Positions 9,001 through 16,841 of a DNA stretch of 64,000 bases are shown in pieces. A model generated the notes under the pieces. It saw only the letters and a program-made list of their open reading frames with translations. It was not told the DNA's origin and made no database searches. The position numbers were made by a program, and so were the translations under genes. Source of the stretch: an uncultured Bacteroidales bacterium (GTDB taxonomy: Bacteria > Bacteroidota > Bacteroidia > Bacteroidales > UBA932); NCBI GenBank assembly GCA_900317845.1, contig ONII01000001.1:62001-126000 (forward strand). Reading direction: 5' to 3'. Position 1 is the first letter of the stretch, and every line of letters starts with the position of its first letter.

Positions 9001-10088
9001 TATTGTTTAAGTAAGATAATGTTTTCAAGTTCTGCAAAGGCCTTCATATCGGCCTCATTTTCAAAGCCTTTCCAAGCCGCATAGAAGTGGCCGGGCTTGT
9101 CGTGGGCATTGCGCCAGGTAAGGACGTAGCTCACAGGGAAATCCTTCATGGCGGGCAGCAGGCGGGCGGTCCACCACTGCGGGTCCGGAAGGCCTTCCAG
9201 GCCGGTCTCGCTCAGGCACATGAGTTTCTCGTGCTCGTAGGAAAGCGCCGTAAGGTAGGTCAGTGCGCCCTTGAGTTCCTCCATATAGCGCACACCGGCC
9301 TCCTCCACGCTGCCATTTCCCACATATTCATAGGTGTCGATACCCAGGATATCCACAAATTCGTCGCCGGGATAGCGCTCCATGTAGGCCTGCGGGCTAC
9401 AGTCGCCGTTGGGCGAATAGCACCAGAGGATGTCCGTAAGGCCGCGGTCCTTGGTGAAATAGAGCCAGGTCATGCGGTACAGCTCCTGGTACTCCCGGGC
9501 CGAGCAAAGCTTGCCGCCCCACCAGAACCAGCTGCCCACGTTCTCGTGCCAGGGCCGAAAGATGACGGGCACGCCCAGCGACTCGATAAAGTCGGCCGCA
9601 CGACGCAGCCAGAGCTTGAATTCGCCGCTCTTTTCCCCGTCGCGGAGGACCGATTTCACCACCTGGTCCGAGCTCACGTCCCAAGCGTCACCACCGGTGA
9701 GCGGATTGCGCGGATGCCAGGAGAAGGTGACGATACCGCCCCGCTCCACGTGCTTCTGCGCGGCCTTGCGCATAAGGCCGAACGGCACGCCGTCCAGGTT
9801 CTTGGCCTGGCCCAGCTCGATGCCGCCCAGGTCAAAGCCCAGTACCATGGGGTACTTTCCCGTGACGTCTTTCACGTCCGAGCGTTCCAGCGGGTCGTTC
9901 TCCCAGTCGGTGAGGACCCAGTTGTGCCCATACACCAGGTCGTCCTGGTGGCCATAGGCGATTTGCCCGTTCTGGGCATAGCCGAAGAGCCGGTGGACCA
10001 GCTGGTCCTTGGGCGTTTCCACGGGTTTTTTGCTGCCTGTACCGCAGGCTACAAGGGCCAGGGCCGATAATAATACGAACTTTTTCAT
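9000..10088 (-). CDS. GH26 beta-mannanase/mannobiohydrolase lipoprotein
   Basis: 362-residue family 26 glycoside hydrolase with lipoprotein signal (LALVAC, Cys15) and no accessory domain. The acid/base is Glu182 in RPWHENVGSWFWWG and the nucleophile Glu294 in LSETGLEG; WHPRNP (124-129) and the DTYEY loop also fit. It hydrolyses beta-1,4-mannan, and enzymes of this compact type beside an epimerase and GH130 typically release mannobiose, the epimerase substrate. It is translationally coupled to GH130 (TAATG overlap) and follows the BACON-GH5 gene by 29 bases. Whether it is surface or periplasmic cannot be told from the lipobox alone. Confidence 0.92.
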   Translation of the reverse strand: MKKFVLLSALALVACGTGSKKPVETPKDQLVHRLFGYAQNGQIAYGHQDDLVYGHNWVLTDWENDPLERSDVKDVTGKYPMVLGFDLGGIELGQAKNLDGVPFGLMRKAAQKHVERGGIVTFSWHPRNPLTGGDAWDVSSDQVVKSVLRDGEKSGEFKLWLRRAADFIESLGVPVIFRPWHENVGSWFWWGGKLCSAREYQELYRMTWLYFTKDRGLTDILWCYSPNGDCSPQAYMERYPGDEFVDILGIDTYEYVGNGSVEEAGVRYMEELKGALTYLTALSYEHEKLMCLSETGLEGLPDPQWWTARLLPAMKDFPVSYVLTWRNAHDKPGHFYAAWKGFENEADMKAFAELENIILLKQ

Positions 10089-10091
10089 CTT

Positions 10092-10117
10092 GTCATTCTG
10101 AGCGAAGCGAAGAATCT
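10092..10117 (+). repeat. 26-bp inverted repeat, left copy
   Basis: Begins GTCATTCTGAGCGAAG and ends directly beside the GH5 stop codon (10118). A copy in opposite orientation, matching at 22 of 26 positions, lies at 13078-13103. The pair exactly brackets the two BACON-domain glycanase genes. Confidence 0.75.
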
Positions 10118-11641
10118 CTAAAACTGCGGTGCGCTGTCATACACACTCTGGAGGGTATAGTTGGGATCGGTGGAGCTCCAGGCCTTCACCATTGCCTCCA
10201 CGGGTTCCTTGCCGTTAGCGGTGTATTCACCGGTACCATGGTCTACATAGCCGTGGCGTTCCTTGCCGTAGCCGTCGGCACCGTTGTCCCAGAGGAATCC
10301 GGCAATGCCAAAGACTCTCGCGGCTTTCACAAAATACTCCAGATAGTACTTGTAATAGGCCCAGGCCTTAGCGTCATTCTTGTTGCGCATGGAGCATCCA
10401 AACTCACCCATGTAGATGGGGATGTTCTTGGCGATATAGTTGGTATAGATGCTGTTGAAGAGGGTCTTGATCTCCTCTTCACCGTTCTTGTAGGCGGTAC
10501 CGGTATGGCCCCAGTTGGCAAGCTGTTTGTCGCCGATGGTGAAATCATACGGGTCATAGCAGTGGAAGGCCAGCATGGTCTTTTTGGCCGGGTCATTGGG
10601 GACCGTCAGATACTTCAGATAATTGGGGCTGGCGGCATAGCCGGGGACACCCAGCCAACGGGTCTCGTTATTGCCACCGGTTGCACGAACGGCGTCTACG
10701 AACACCTGATTCCACTCATTGATAACCGCACATTTTTTCTCGGTATTGGAGCTGGAAGACCATTCACCGCCATAAATGAGCTCGTTGAAGGATTCCAGCA
10801 TAAGGAAGTCACCTTTGTCCTTGAACTTGGTGGCAATCTGTCCCCAGACGGCAGCGATTTCCGCCTTCACCTGCGTGTTGACTTCCTCGTTATCCACAGC
10901 ACCCTTGAGGTTCTGCCAGTGGTTGCCGTCATTCTCCCCGTGGTCTTCGTCATGGTGGGTATTCAGGATAACGTTCAGACCGGCGTCCTCGGCCCATCCC
11001 ACAACCTCGTAAATGCGGCCCAGCCACTCCTCGTCCAGGGTATAGTCCGGGGCCTCGCCAATGTGGCCCATCCAGGTGGCCGGGATACGGACGCTGGTGA
11101 AGCCTTTGGCCTTAAGCCCGGTAAAGGTGGCCTGGGTGGCCTTTTTCCCCTGCCAGGCAGTCTCGGAGGCCACACCGTTGGCATACGCGTCAAAGTGGTT
11201 ACCCATGTTCCAGCCCAGGCCCAGTTCCAGGGTACGGGCAACGGCGGCATTGTCCGGAAGGGTGGGATCATTGATCACTTCCTTGGCAGCCTGCGTCACT
11301 TTCAGGGTGACATCGGCAGCGCCGGTGGCCTTTACAACTACATCGGCACTGCGGGTCTCGTAGCTGTCGTTGGCGGCTACCTTGAGCGAGAAGGTGATCT
11401 TGTAGTCCTTGTAGGTGCCGTCGGTCTTGGTAATCCAGTCAGGCAGCGTGAGCGTGGGACGCGCCGGAGCCGTAACGGTGAGATCATAGGAGCCGCCCGC
11501 CTGCGCTGCACTCAGGCTGGTGGGACTCAGGGTGATAGCCGTGGGGCCCTGCGGGGTGGGCGTAACGGGCGTTTCGGGGGTTTTGCCGCAGCAGCAAAGC
11601 AGCGACACGGCAAAAGCCAGGAAAGGGATACATTTTCTCAT
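10118..11641 (-). CDS. BACON-GH5 endo-glycanase lipoprotein
   Basis: 507-residue endo-beta-glucanase/mannanase. Start at ATG 11641; a GTG one codon upstream is less likely. Lipoprotein signal with a Cys-rich cleavage site (LLCCC), a Thr/Pro linker, one BACON domain at about 34-118, then a GH5 barrel with LGWNMGNHFDA near the start, acid/base Glu287 in LESFNELIYGG and nucleophile Glu413 in YMGEFG. The layout resembles GH5_4/GH5_2-type endo-enzymes on glucan, xyloglucan or glucomannan rather than the GH5_7 mannanase at 22 kb. The BACON module is clearly homologous to that of the next gene, so the two probably diverged from a shared module and sit together on the cell surface. Confidence 0.87.
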   Translation of the reverse strand: MRKCIPFLAFAVSLLCCCGKTPETPVTPTPQGPTAITLSPTSLSAAQAGGSYDLTVTAPARPTLTLPDWITKTDGTYKDYKITFSLKVAANDSYETRSADVVVKATGAADVTLKVTQAAKEVINDPTLPDNAAVARTLELGLGWNMGNHFDAYANGVASETAWQGKKATQATFTGLKAKGFTSVRIPATWMGHIGEAPDYTLDEEWLGRIYEVVGWAEDAGLNVILNTHHDEDHGENDGNHWQNLKGAVDNEEVNTQVKAEIAAVWGQIATKFKDKGDFLMLESFNELIYGGEWSSSSNTEKKCAVINEWNQVFVDAVRATGGNNETRWLGVPGYAASPNYLKYLTVPNDPAKKTMLAFHCYDPYDFTIGDKQLANWGHTGTAYKNGEEEIKTLFNSIYTNYIAKNIPIYMGEFGCSMRNKNDAKAWAYYKYYLEYFVKAARVFGIAGFLWDNGADGYGKERHGYVDHGTGEYTANGKEPVEAMVKAWSSTDPNYTLQSVYDSAPQF

Positions 11642-11652
11642 CACGTAAACTA

Positions 11653-13071
11653 TTATTTAAGGGAGGGCATCGATTCCCGTGTCAAAACCTGGGACGATGT
11701 CATCAGTTGTTTCCAATAATCGTTTGTATTCAGCGGATAGCTTTCCAGATCCCATGTTAGGAACCAGCTCCATGCCTGATCTTCTTCAAAACAGTTGGCA
11801 GGATTAGGGATGTTGCCACACTCGCTCACCGTAACCATTTTCCGGCCTCCGGAAAGCGCCACGGCGGCTTGGTACTGATAAGACTTCGCGTTGGTATCAT
11901 TGGCATAGATATCTACACCGACTATATCGACCAGGTCATTGCCGGGATACCAGGAGGCCCATTCACTTTCGGCACCTGGAGTGGCATCCAGCGTCCATAC
12001 CCATATCAGGTTATTGAGGCCATACTCCCCTTCCAGTTTATCACGGAGCAGTTTCCACAGCTGTTTGCATGCTTCCGCGCCGCCTCTTCCCCACCAGAAC
12101 CAGGCATTGTTGGTTTTTCCGTAGAGGTTGTAGTTTCCGGCGGCCTCATGCAGCGGACGCCAGATAACGGGAATGCCCTCATCCTGAAGCAGTTTCAGGT
12201 ATCCGGCCACTTTCTCTATATCCTCAAGGATGAAATCGTTTTCCCAGGTTCCGGGCGTAAGGGCATTCTGGATGCTGAAGGACGTTTTGTCGGAATAGAA
12301 GTTATATCCTTCAAAATTGCCGTCTTTCCCCTTGTCCCAGTCGGCCTTGGAATTGGGCACGTTCCAATGCCACATGAAACTGACCAGGCCATTGTTTTCC
12401 CACTGTTCCTTGGGTGCCGAAATATCGGCATAATTCACCACCCAGCTCCAACCGGCAGGTGTGGGTGAATACTGCAGGAAGATATAGTCATATCCGGCAA
12501 GGGCGGGATGCTTTCCCGTAAGCCGGTAGATTTGGTTCACCCGCTCGTTGTTATTGGCCGTTCCACCGGACTGCACGCCGCTGAGTATCTTTTCACCGTT
12601 TTGTTCCAGCAGGAAAGCATAGACCTTTTTTGCTTGGGCCGAAGCATTGGCATTGGTTAGGTTAGCATCCAAAGACACAGAAACTTTTTCACGTCCTTTC
12701 TGGCTGATTTTCAGGATTTTGGTAAGATCCCCGCTCTTGATGGTAACGTCACCGGTACGGTCTCCGTAGGAACTATATGCGGCCACTTTGAGCGTGAAGG
12801 TAATCTTGAAAGTTTCCTTGTTATAGGTGCCGTCCACTACACTCACCCAGTCCGGCTTGGCGCTCACGGAAGGGCGCTCCGGCGCGGTCACGGTAACGGG
12901 GAAATCGCCGCCTGCACGCTCTGCACTGATGCTCTCCGTGCTCAGGGCGATGGCCGTAGGAGCCTCAGGGGTGGTTTTGCCCTCCTCGCCATTGTCTTTT
13001 TGGCAGCTCCAGAGCGCAGACAGAGCCAGCACAGAGGCAAAGGCCGCAAAATATACTAAACCGTTTTTCAT
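11653..13071 (-). CDS. BACON-GH26 endo-beta-mannanase lipoprotein
   Basis: 472 residues: lipoprotein signal (LWSC, Cys23), BACON domain at about 38-126, then a GH26 catalytic domain. Acid/base Glu309 in WRPLHEAAG, nucleophile Glu417 in VSECGN, aromatic subsite AWFWWGRGG at 323-331 and FMWHWNVPN at 232-240. This is the classic secreted mannanase form that cuts internal beta-1,4-mannosyl bonds, likely on the outer surface given the BACON spacer. It is 11 bases from the BACON-GH5 gene and 92 bases downstream of the IPT/TIG gene; that gap holds a GC-rich hairpin. Confidence 0.92.
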   Translation of the reverse strand: MKNGLVYFAAFASVLALSALWSCQKDNGEEGKTTPEAPTAIALSTESISAERAGGDFPVTVTAPERPSVSAKPDWVSVVDGTYNKETFKITFTLKVAAYSSYGDRTGDVTIKSGDLTKILKISQKGREKVSVSLDANLTNANASAQAKKVYAFLLEQNGEKILSGVQSGGTANNNERVNQIYRLTGKHPALAGYDYIFLQYSPTPAGWSWVVNYADISAPKEQWENNGLVSFMWHWNVPNSKADWDKGKDGNFEGYNFYSDKTSFSIQNALTPGTWENDFILEDIEKVAGYLKLLQDEGIPVIWRPLHEAAGNYNLYGKTNNAWFWWGRGGAEACKQLWKLLRDKLEGEYGLNNLIWVWTLDATPGAESEWASWYPGNDLVDIVGVDIYANDTNAKSYQYQAAVALSGGRKMVTVSECGNIPNPANCFEEDQAWSWFLTWDLESYPLNTNDYWKQLMTSSQVLTRESMPSLK

Positions 13072-13077
13072 AATCTC

Positions 13078-13103
13078 AGAAGCTTCACTTCGTTCAGAAT
13101 GAC
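13078..13103 (-). repeat. 26-bp inverted repeat, right copy
   Basis: Reverse-complement partner of 10092-10117 (22 of 26 positions identical), seven bases upstream of the BACON-GH26 start codon. Together the two copies frame the 3-kb BACON-GH5/BACON-GH26 block. Confidence 0.75.
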
Positions 13104-13113
13104 AAATTGGAAC

Positions 13114-13139
13114 CCGGAGGGAGGGTCGGCCCCCTCCGG
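13114..13139 (-). promoter_or_regulatory. GC-rich intercistronic hairpin
   Basis: Stem CCGGAGGG (13114-13121) with CCCTCCGG (13132-13139), 8 bp, in the gap between the IPT/TIG gene and the BACON-GH26 gene. No T-run follows on the transcribed strand, so it is more likely an mRNA-stabilising or attenuating hairpin that separates binding/transport genes from the enzyme genes than a full terminator. Confidence 0.5.
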
Positions 13140-13163
13140 ATTATAAAGAATTACTACTCCCGG

Positions 13164-13861
13164 TTAAATTTCAGGCATAACCAGAAGACCGATAGAAGCA
13201 ATCGTGTAGCCAGTTCCGCAGATGACCAAACCACCTGTCGAATTCAGGTAGTCAACATCCTCCTGGGTAAGGACAACCGTGTGTCCACCCTCCTGCAGAG
13301 GAAGATTACCATCCGCAGCAAGTCCAGCCAGTGACGGGATGGAAGCCCAAGAGCCATTACCGAAGCGGATGCAACCGGCGGGATCGTCAATGGTGTAGTG
13401 AGCAGCGATAGAAGATCCGGCCACAACGGTGGACCAGTCATAACCACCCCAAGACAGTGCAGTAACAGCGCCGCCAGCCCAAGTAACGGTGGACGGGCCA
13501 GTCCAGATAATCGTCTCCTGAGGGATCAGTTCAACAAGCTGGATCTCGGTGATGGTATAACCAGTACCGCAGATTACAAGACCACCTGTCGAATTCAGGT
13601 AATCCAGATCTTCCTGGGTAAGCAGAACGGCATGTCCGCCTTCCTGCAGAGGAAGATTACCATCCTGGGCAAGACCGGCAAGGGACGGGATGGAAGCCCA
13701 AGAGCCATTACCGAAGCGGATGCAACCGGCAGGATCGTCAATGGTATAGACAGCCTTCAGATAGAGGCCAGCCTTTACAGTAGACCAGTCATAACCACCC
13801 CAAGACAGTGCAGTAACAGCGCCACCAGCCCAGGTAACGGTAGACGGGCCAGTCCAGATGG
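13164..13861 (-). repeat. 351-bp tandem duplication inside the IPT/TIG gene
   Basis: Two adjacent units with a period of 351 bases (for example GGGCCAGTCCAGAT at 13495 and again at 13846), i.e. 117 codons in frame. Units are nearly identical at DNA level over most of their length, with differences mainly in the linker and around the KAGLYLKAV/VAGSSIAAH stretch. This suggests a recent duplication or homogenisation by recombination. Confidence 0.88.
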
Positions 13862-15488
13862 TAGTGATGATGCGATCACCCGGATCGATATTCACGCCAT
13901 AGTCAAGCGTACCGTTATCGGATACCAGATGGAGGATGGTTCCCTTCTTAACGCCGGCAGGAACAGTAGCATACAGTTTACCGTTGTTGATAACGAACGG
14001 AACTTCAATCTCATCAAACAGGACTTTCTGCAGATGATCTGCGTTCTCGATCTCGGCCACGAAGAGGTCACCCACTTTGAACACATCAGCAGGGACGGTT
14101 ACAAGATAGGCTGCGACAGGTTTGTCGATATCCAGTTCCAGTCCTTCCACATCAGAGCCATTCTTCAGATTCAGGACAATAATACCCTTGACGGCGGCGG
14201 TGGGAACTGCCACGGTAATAGCGGTCTCTGAACCCTCAATTTCCTTGACAGTCAAATAAGCCTCCTCTCCAATGGAGAAGCTGACAGCAGCCACCAGATC
14301 CAGATTCGTACCTTCGATGGTAACAGTGGAGCCAGCCGATGCGGGGTTGGCGCTGAAGCCGGTCACAACCGGTTTCACCAGAGTGAGGTCTGCGGTAACG
14401 GTTTTGCCGTTGGCCAGATGCAGGGTGAGCTCACCCTCCTGGGCAGCCTCGGGAACCGTTGCGGTGATGAGGCCCTCTGCAAAGGCGAACTCTGCACCGG
14501 CGGCATTGGGGAAGTCCAGACCGGTCACCAGATCCAGGTCGGAACCGGCGAGGGTAACCACAGCACCGTTCTTCACGGGAGCGGGGGTAACACCAGAGAC
14601 AACAGGAACCACGGTGGTGATTTCACCGGCCAGAACTGCCACCTCGGAAGCCATGACCATGAGGACCTCGCCGTCGGTAGCCGTATCCGGAAGCACGAAG
14701 GTGAGGGTGGTTGCCGTAGCAGCGAATTCCGTTACGTCGGCGCCTTCCAGTTCCACCTTCTTGGTGAGATTCAGGTTGGTACCCTTGATGGTAACGGTGT
14801 CGCCGGCCTTGTAAGACTTGGCGGTAAGCGCACCTTCCGCGGTGATGACAATGAGTTCCTCATCACTCTCAATCAAGTTCAGGGTAGCGAGCACTTTCTC
14901 GTCTTCCTCTTCCGCCTCGTCAACGGTACCGAGAATGATTTTACCGGAACGGGCAATATCGGGGACAATCACCTTGATGGAATAGCGGTCGTGGCCGATG
15001 AACTGCTCGTCGCTCACATACACGTCACCGGGGAGAATGACCTCGTGAATGAGGTTCAGGTAGTCACCCTTGATGGTGATGGTAGTGCCGGGAAGCACCT
15101 CCGTGGGACTGAAGGACTCAAAGACAATGGGTTCGGAGTAGGAAAGCTGTGTTTTGGCGGTGATGGTGGAGCCATCGGCCAGGGTGAGCACAGGATAGCC
15201 CAGTTCGGGACCGTCCTTGGGTACGGTAACACGAATTTCGGAGTGGACGCCGGCGGTGACCACCTCAGGAGTGAGCGGGGCGACACCCGGGATGGTTACG
15301 GAAACCACCTTTTCCAGGTTGGAACCCACAAAGCGAAGGATACCGCCACGGACCACCGGCTGCGGGCCATAGGCCTTCAGGACAACGGCCGTGGTGTCGA
15401 ACTGCTCGGTGCTGATTTCCTTCTTGGTGCAGGAAAACACCACAAGGGTCATCGCGACGAGGGTTGTCAGTTGAAATATCTTTTTCAT
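13164..15488 (-). CDS. IPT/TIG surface glycan-binding lipoprotein with duplicated C-terminal module
   Basis: 774-residue lipoprotein (signal ends VVFSC) in the SusE/SGBP position of the PUL. ATG 15488 is chosen because it yields MKK and a clean signal; a TTG at 15500 and ATG 15494 lie in frame. After the signal come about six IPT/TIG immunoglobulin-like repeats (about 35-530), each ending in a PxxxxG-type turn, forming a rod. The end is two near-identical 117-residue modules, each with TVTWAGG, SWGGYDWST, GCIRFGNGSWASIP and VICGTGYT, rich in exposed Trp and Tyr. They look like carbohydrate-binding modules held away from the membrane. No enzyme motif is seen. The binding function is inferred from position and architecture. 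Confidence 0.8.
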   Translation of the reverse strand: MKKIFQLTTLVAMTLVVFSCTKKEISTEQFDTTAVVLKAYGPQPVVRGGILRFVGSNLEKVVSVTIPGVAPLTPEVVTAGVHSEIRVTVPKDGPELGYPVLTLADGSTITAKTQLSYSEPIVFESFSPTEVLPGTTITIKGDYLNLIHEVILPGDVYVSDEQFIGHDRYSIKVIVPDIARSGKIILGTVDEAEEEDEKVLATLNLIESDEELIVITAEGALTAKSYKAGDTVTIKGTNLNLTKKVELEGADVTEFAATATTLTFVLPDTATDGEVLMVMASEVAVLAGEITTVVPVVSGVTPAPVKNGAVVTLAGSDLDLVTGLDFPNAAGAEFAFAEGLITATVPEAAQEGELTLHLANGKTVTADLTLVKPVVTGFSANPASAGSTVTIEGTNLDLVAAVSFSIGEEAYLTVKEIEGSETAITVAVPTAAVKGIIVLNLKNGSDVEGLELDIDKPVAAYLVTVPADVFKVGDLFVAEIENADHLQKVLFDEIEVPFVINNGKLYATVPAGVKKGTILHLVSDNGTLDYGVNIDPGDRIITTIWTGPSTVTWAGGAVTALSWGGYDWSTVKAGLYLKAVYTIDDPAGCIRFGNGSWASIPSLAGLAQDGNLPLQEGGHAVLLTQEDLDYLNSTGGLVICGTGYTITEIQLVELIPQETIIWTGPSTVTWAGGAVTALSWGGYDWSTVVAGSSIAAHYTIDDPAGCIRFGNGSWASIPSLAGLAADGNLPLQEGGHTVVLTQEDVDYLNSTGGLVICGTGYTIASIGLLVMPEI

Positions 15489-15500
15489 AATCATCTGCAA

Positions 15501-16823
15501 TTATTTAACAGGAACAGCACGGATGTTGTCAATCTTGATAACCGGGTTGCACTCCGTACCCATGTTACCACCACTCCATACGAAGATGGTAAGGGAGGTG
15601 AAGTCCACGGCGGAGAGGGAGCCGGAAGCAGCAGTACCATCGGCACCATACTTAAAGTTGGCGTACGGAACGCTCACGGTGATCCATTCATCGCCGGTGT
15701 CGAAGGAACCGGTAGATACCCAAGGGGTGTACAGGCCACGCGGCAGTACATTGCCGTTGAAGAAGGTGTTGTTGGCACCGGCCACGTTGTTTCCGTAGAT
15801 ATCCTCTCCGGCGCTACTGCCGGAAATCTTCTCTACGCCACCCACAATCAGTTGCATGGAACCGGCCATCCAGGGATTGGCGGAAGGAACAAACAGTTCG
15901 AACTTGAGGGCCATGTCTTCCCACTTGGAGAAGTCGGCATAGTCCGTCAGGAGCGGGCTGTCATTGTAGGAGACAGGCGTTGTCCAGTCACCGGGCCAGT
16001 ACTCGAAGGAGAAGTGACCGTCATCCCAGGCGCCGTCTTCCGACATGGTGACATCCACACCGCCCAGACGCAGGAAGTTGCCGTCCAGCGCCGTTTCATC
16101 GGTCTCGATGACCTGGGCGTGCCAGCCATGGTTGGCCGGGTGCGGGTCTGTGTCAAAGTTGAACAGCATGCCGCGGGTGTCTTTCCAACGGAAGACGGAC
16201 TCGGCGTCGCCGTAGATGGTGCTCACTTTGATGGACGTATTTTCTTCGGCATCCTCAGGTACCACAAAGGTAATGCTACCCTTGGTGAACGCCTTGATGG
16301 TGGCTTCTTTATTGCCCACGGCAATCTCCAGCGGAACGTTGGGATCGTCCACAAAGTAGTCTCCGTAAAGGACGGTAGTACTGCCTGCCGGCGTATGTTC
16401 ATTCTTCATGGAAAGAATGGTAGGACCGGGGACCAGCACCTGGAAGTCCACTTTCACGGTGTCGGCGTTCTTGGTGATGAGGTACATCTTGTTGCTCACC
16501 TCGCCGGGGATCTCGTTGGGAACGTCCACCAGCAGGGTGTGATTGGTGATGTAGCTGTTGTTCAGGGTGGCCTGCTGGTCGTTGAACAGGAGCTTGTACA
16601 CACTGGTGAGGTTGTCACCCACCAGGCAGATGCTGTTGCCCATATAGGCGCTGGTGAGCAGGGAGTCTGCAGCTGCGGCCTTCACCGGGCGTACATAGTA
16701 CACGGTGGGTTTACCGTCGGTGAGGCGGAAACGGTCCGGTTCATCCTGACACGCAGTGAAGCTCACAGCGGCCACCAGAGCGGCTGCAGCGTAAATGCTT
16801 ATCTTGGAAATGATATTTTTCAT
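15501..16823 (-). CDS. SGBP-B-like surface glycan-binding lipoprotein
   Basis: 440-residue lipoprotein (signal ends SFTAC, Cys25). Two to three IPT/TIG-like domains (about 35-215) are followed by a C-terminal beta-sandwich of about 215 residues that begins RGMLFNFDTD and ends VIKIDNIRAVPV. This order and ending match the surface glycan-binding protein B type described for xyloglucan and other hemicellulose PULs. Role: capture polysaccharide at the surface next to SusCD. Seven Trp residues lie in the C-terminal domain. Encoded 18 bases after SusD and just before the longer IPT/TIG protein, so this PUL carries two successive non-catalytic binding proteins. Confidence 0.82.
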   Translation of the reverse strand: MKNIISKISIYAAAALVAAVSFTACQDEPDRFRLTDGKPTVYYVRPVKAAAADSLLTSAYMGNSICLVGDNLTSVYKLLFNDQQATLNNSYITNHTLLVDVPNEIPGEVSNKMYLITKNADTVKVDFQVLVPGPTILSMKNEHTPAGSTTVLYGDYFVDDPNVPLEIAVGNKEATIKAFTKGSITFVVPEDAEENTSIKVSTIYGDAESVFRWKDTRGMLFNFDTDPHPANHGWHAQVIETDETALDGNFLRLGGVDVTMSEDGAWDDGHFSFEYWPGDWTTPVSYNDSPLLTDYADFSKWEDMALKFELFVPSANPWMAGSMQLIVGGVEKISGSSAGEDIYGNNVAGANNTFFNGNVLPRGLYTPWVSTGSFDTGDEWITVSVPYANFKYGADGTAASGSLSAVDFTSLTIFVWSGGNMGTECNPVIKIDNIRAVPVK

Positions 16824-16841
16824 TGCTTCGTGTGTTAAGGA

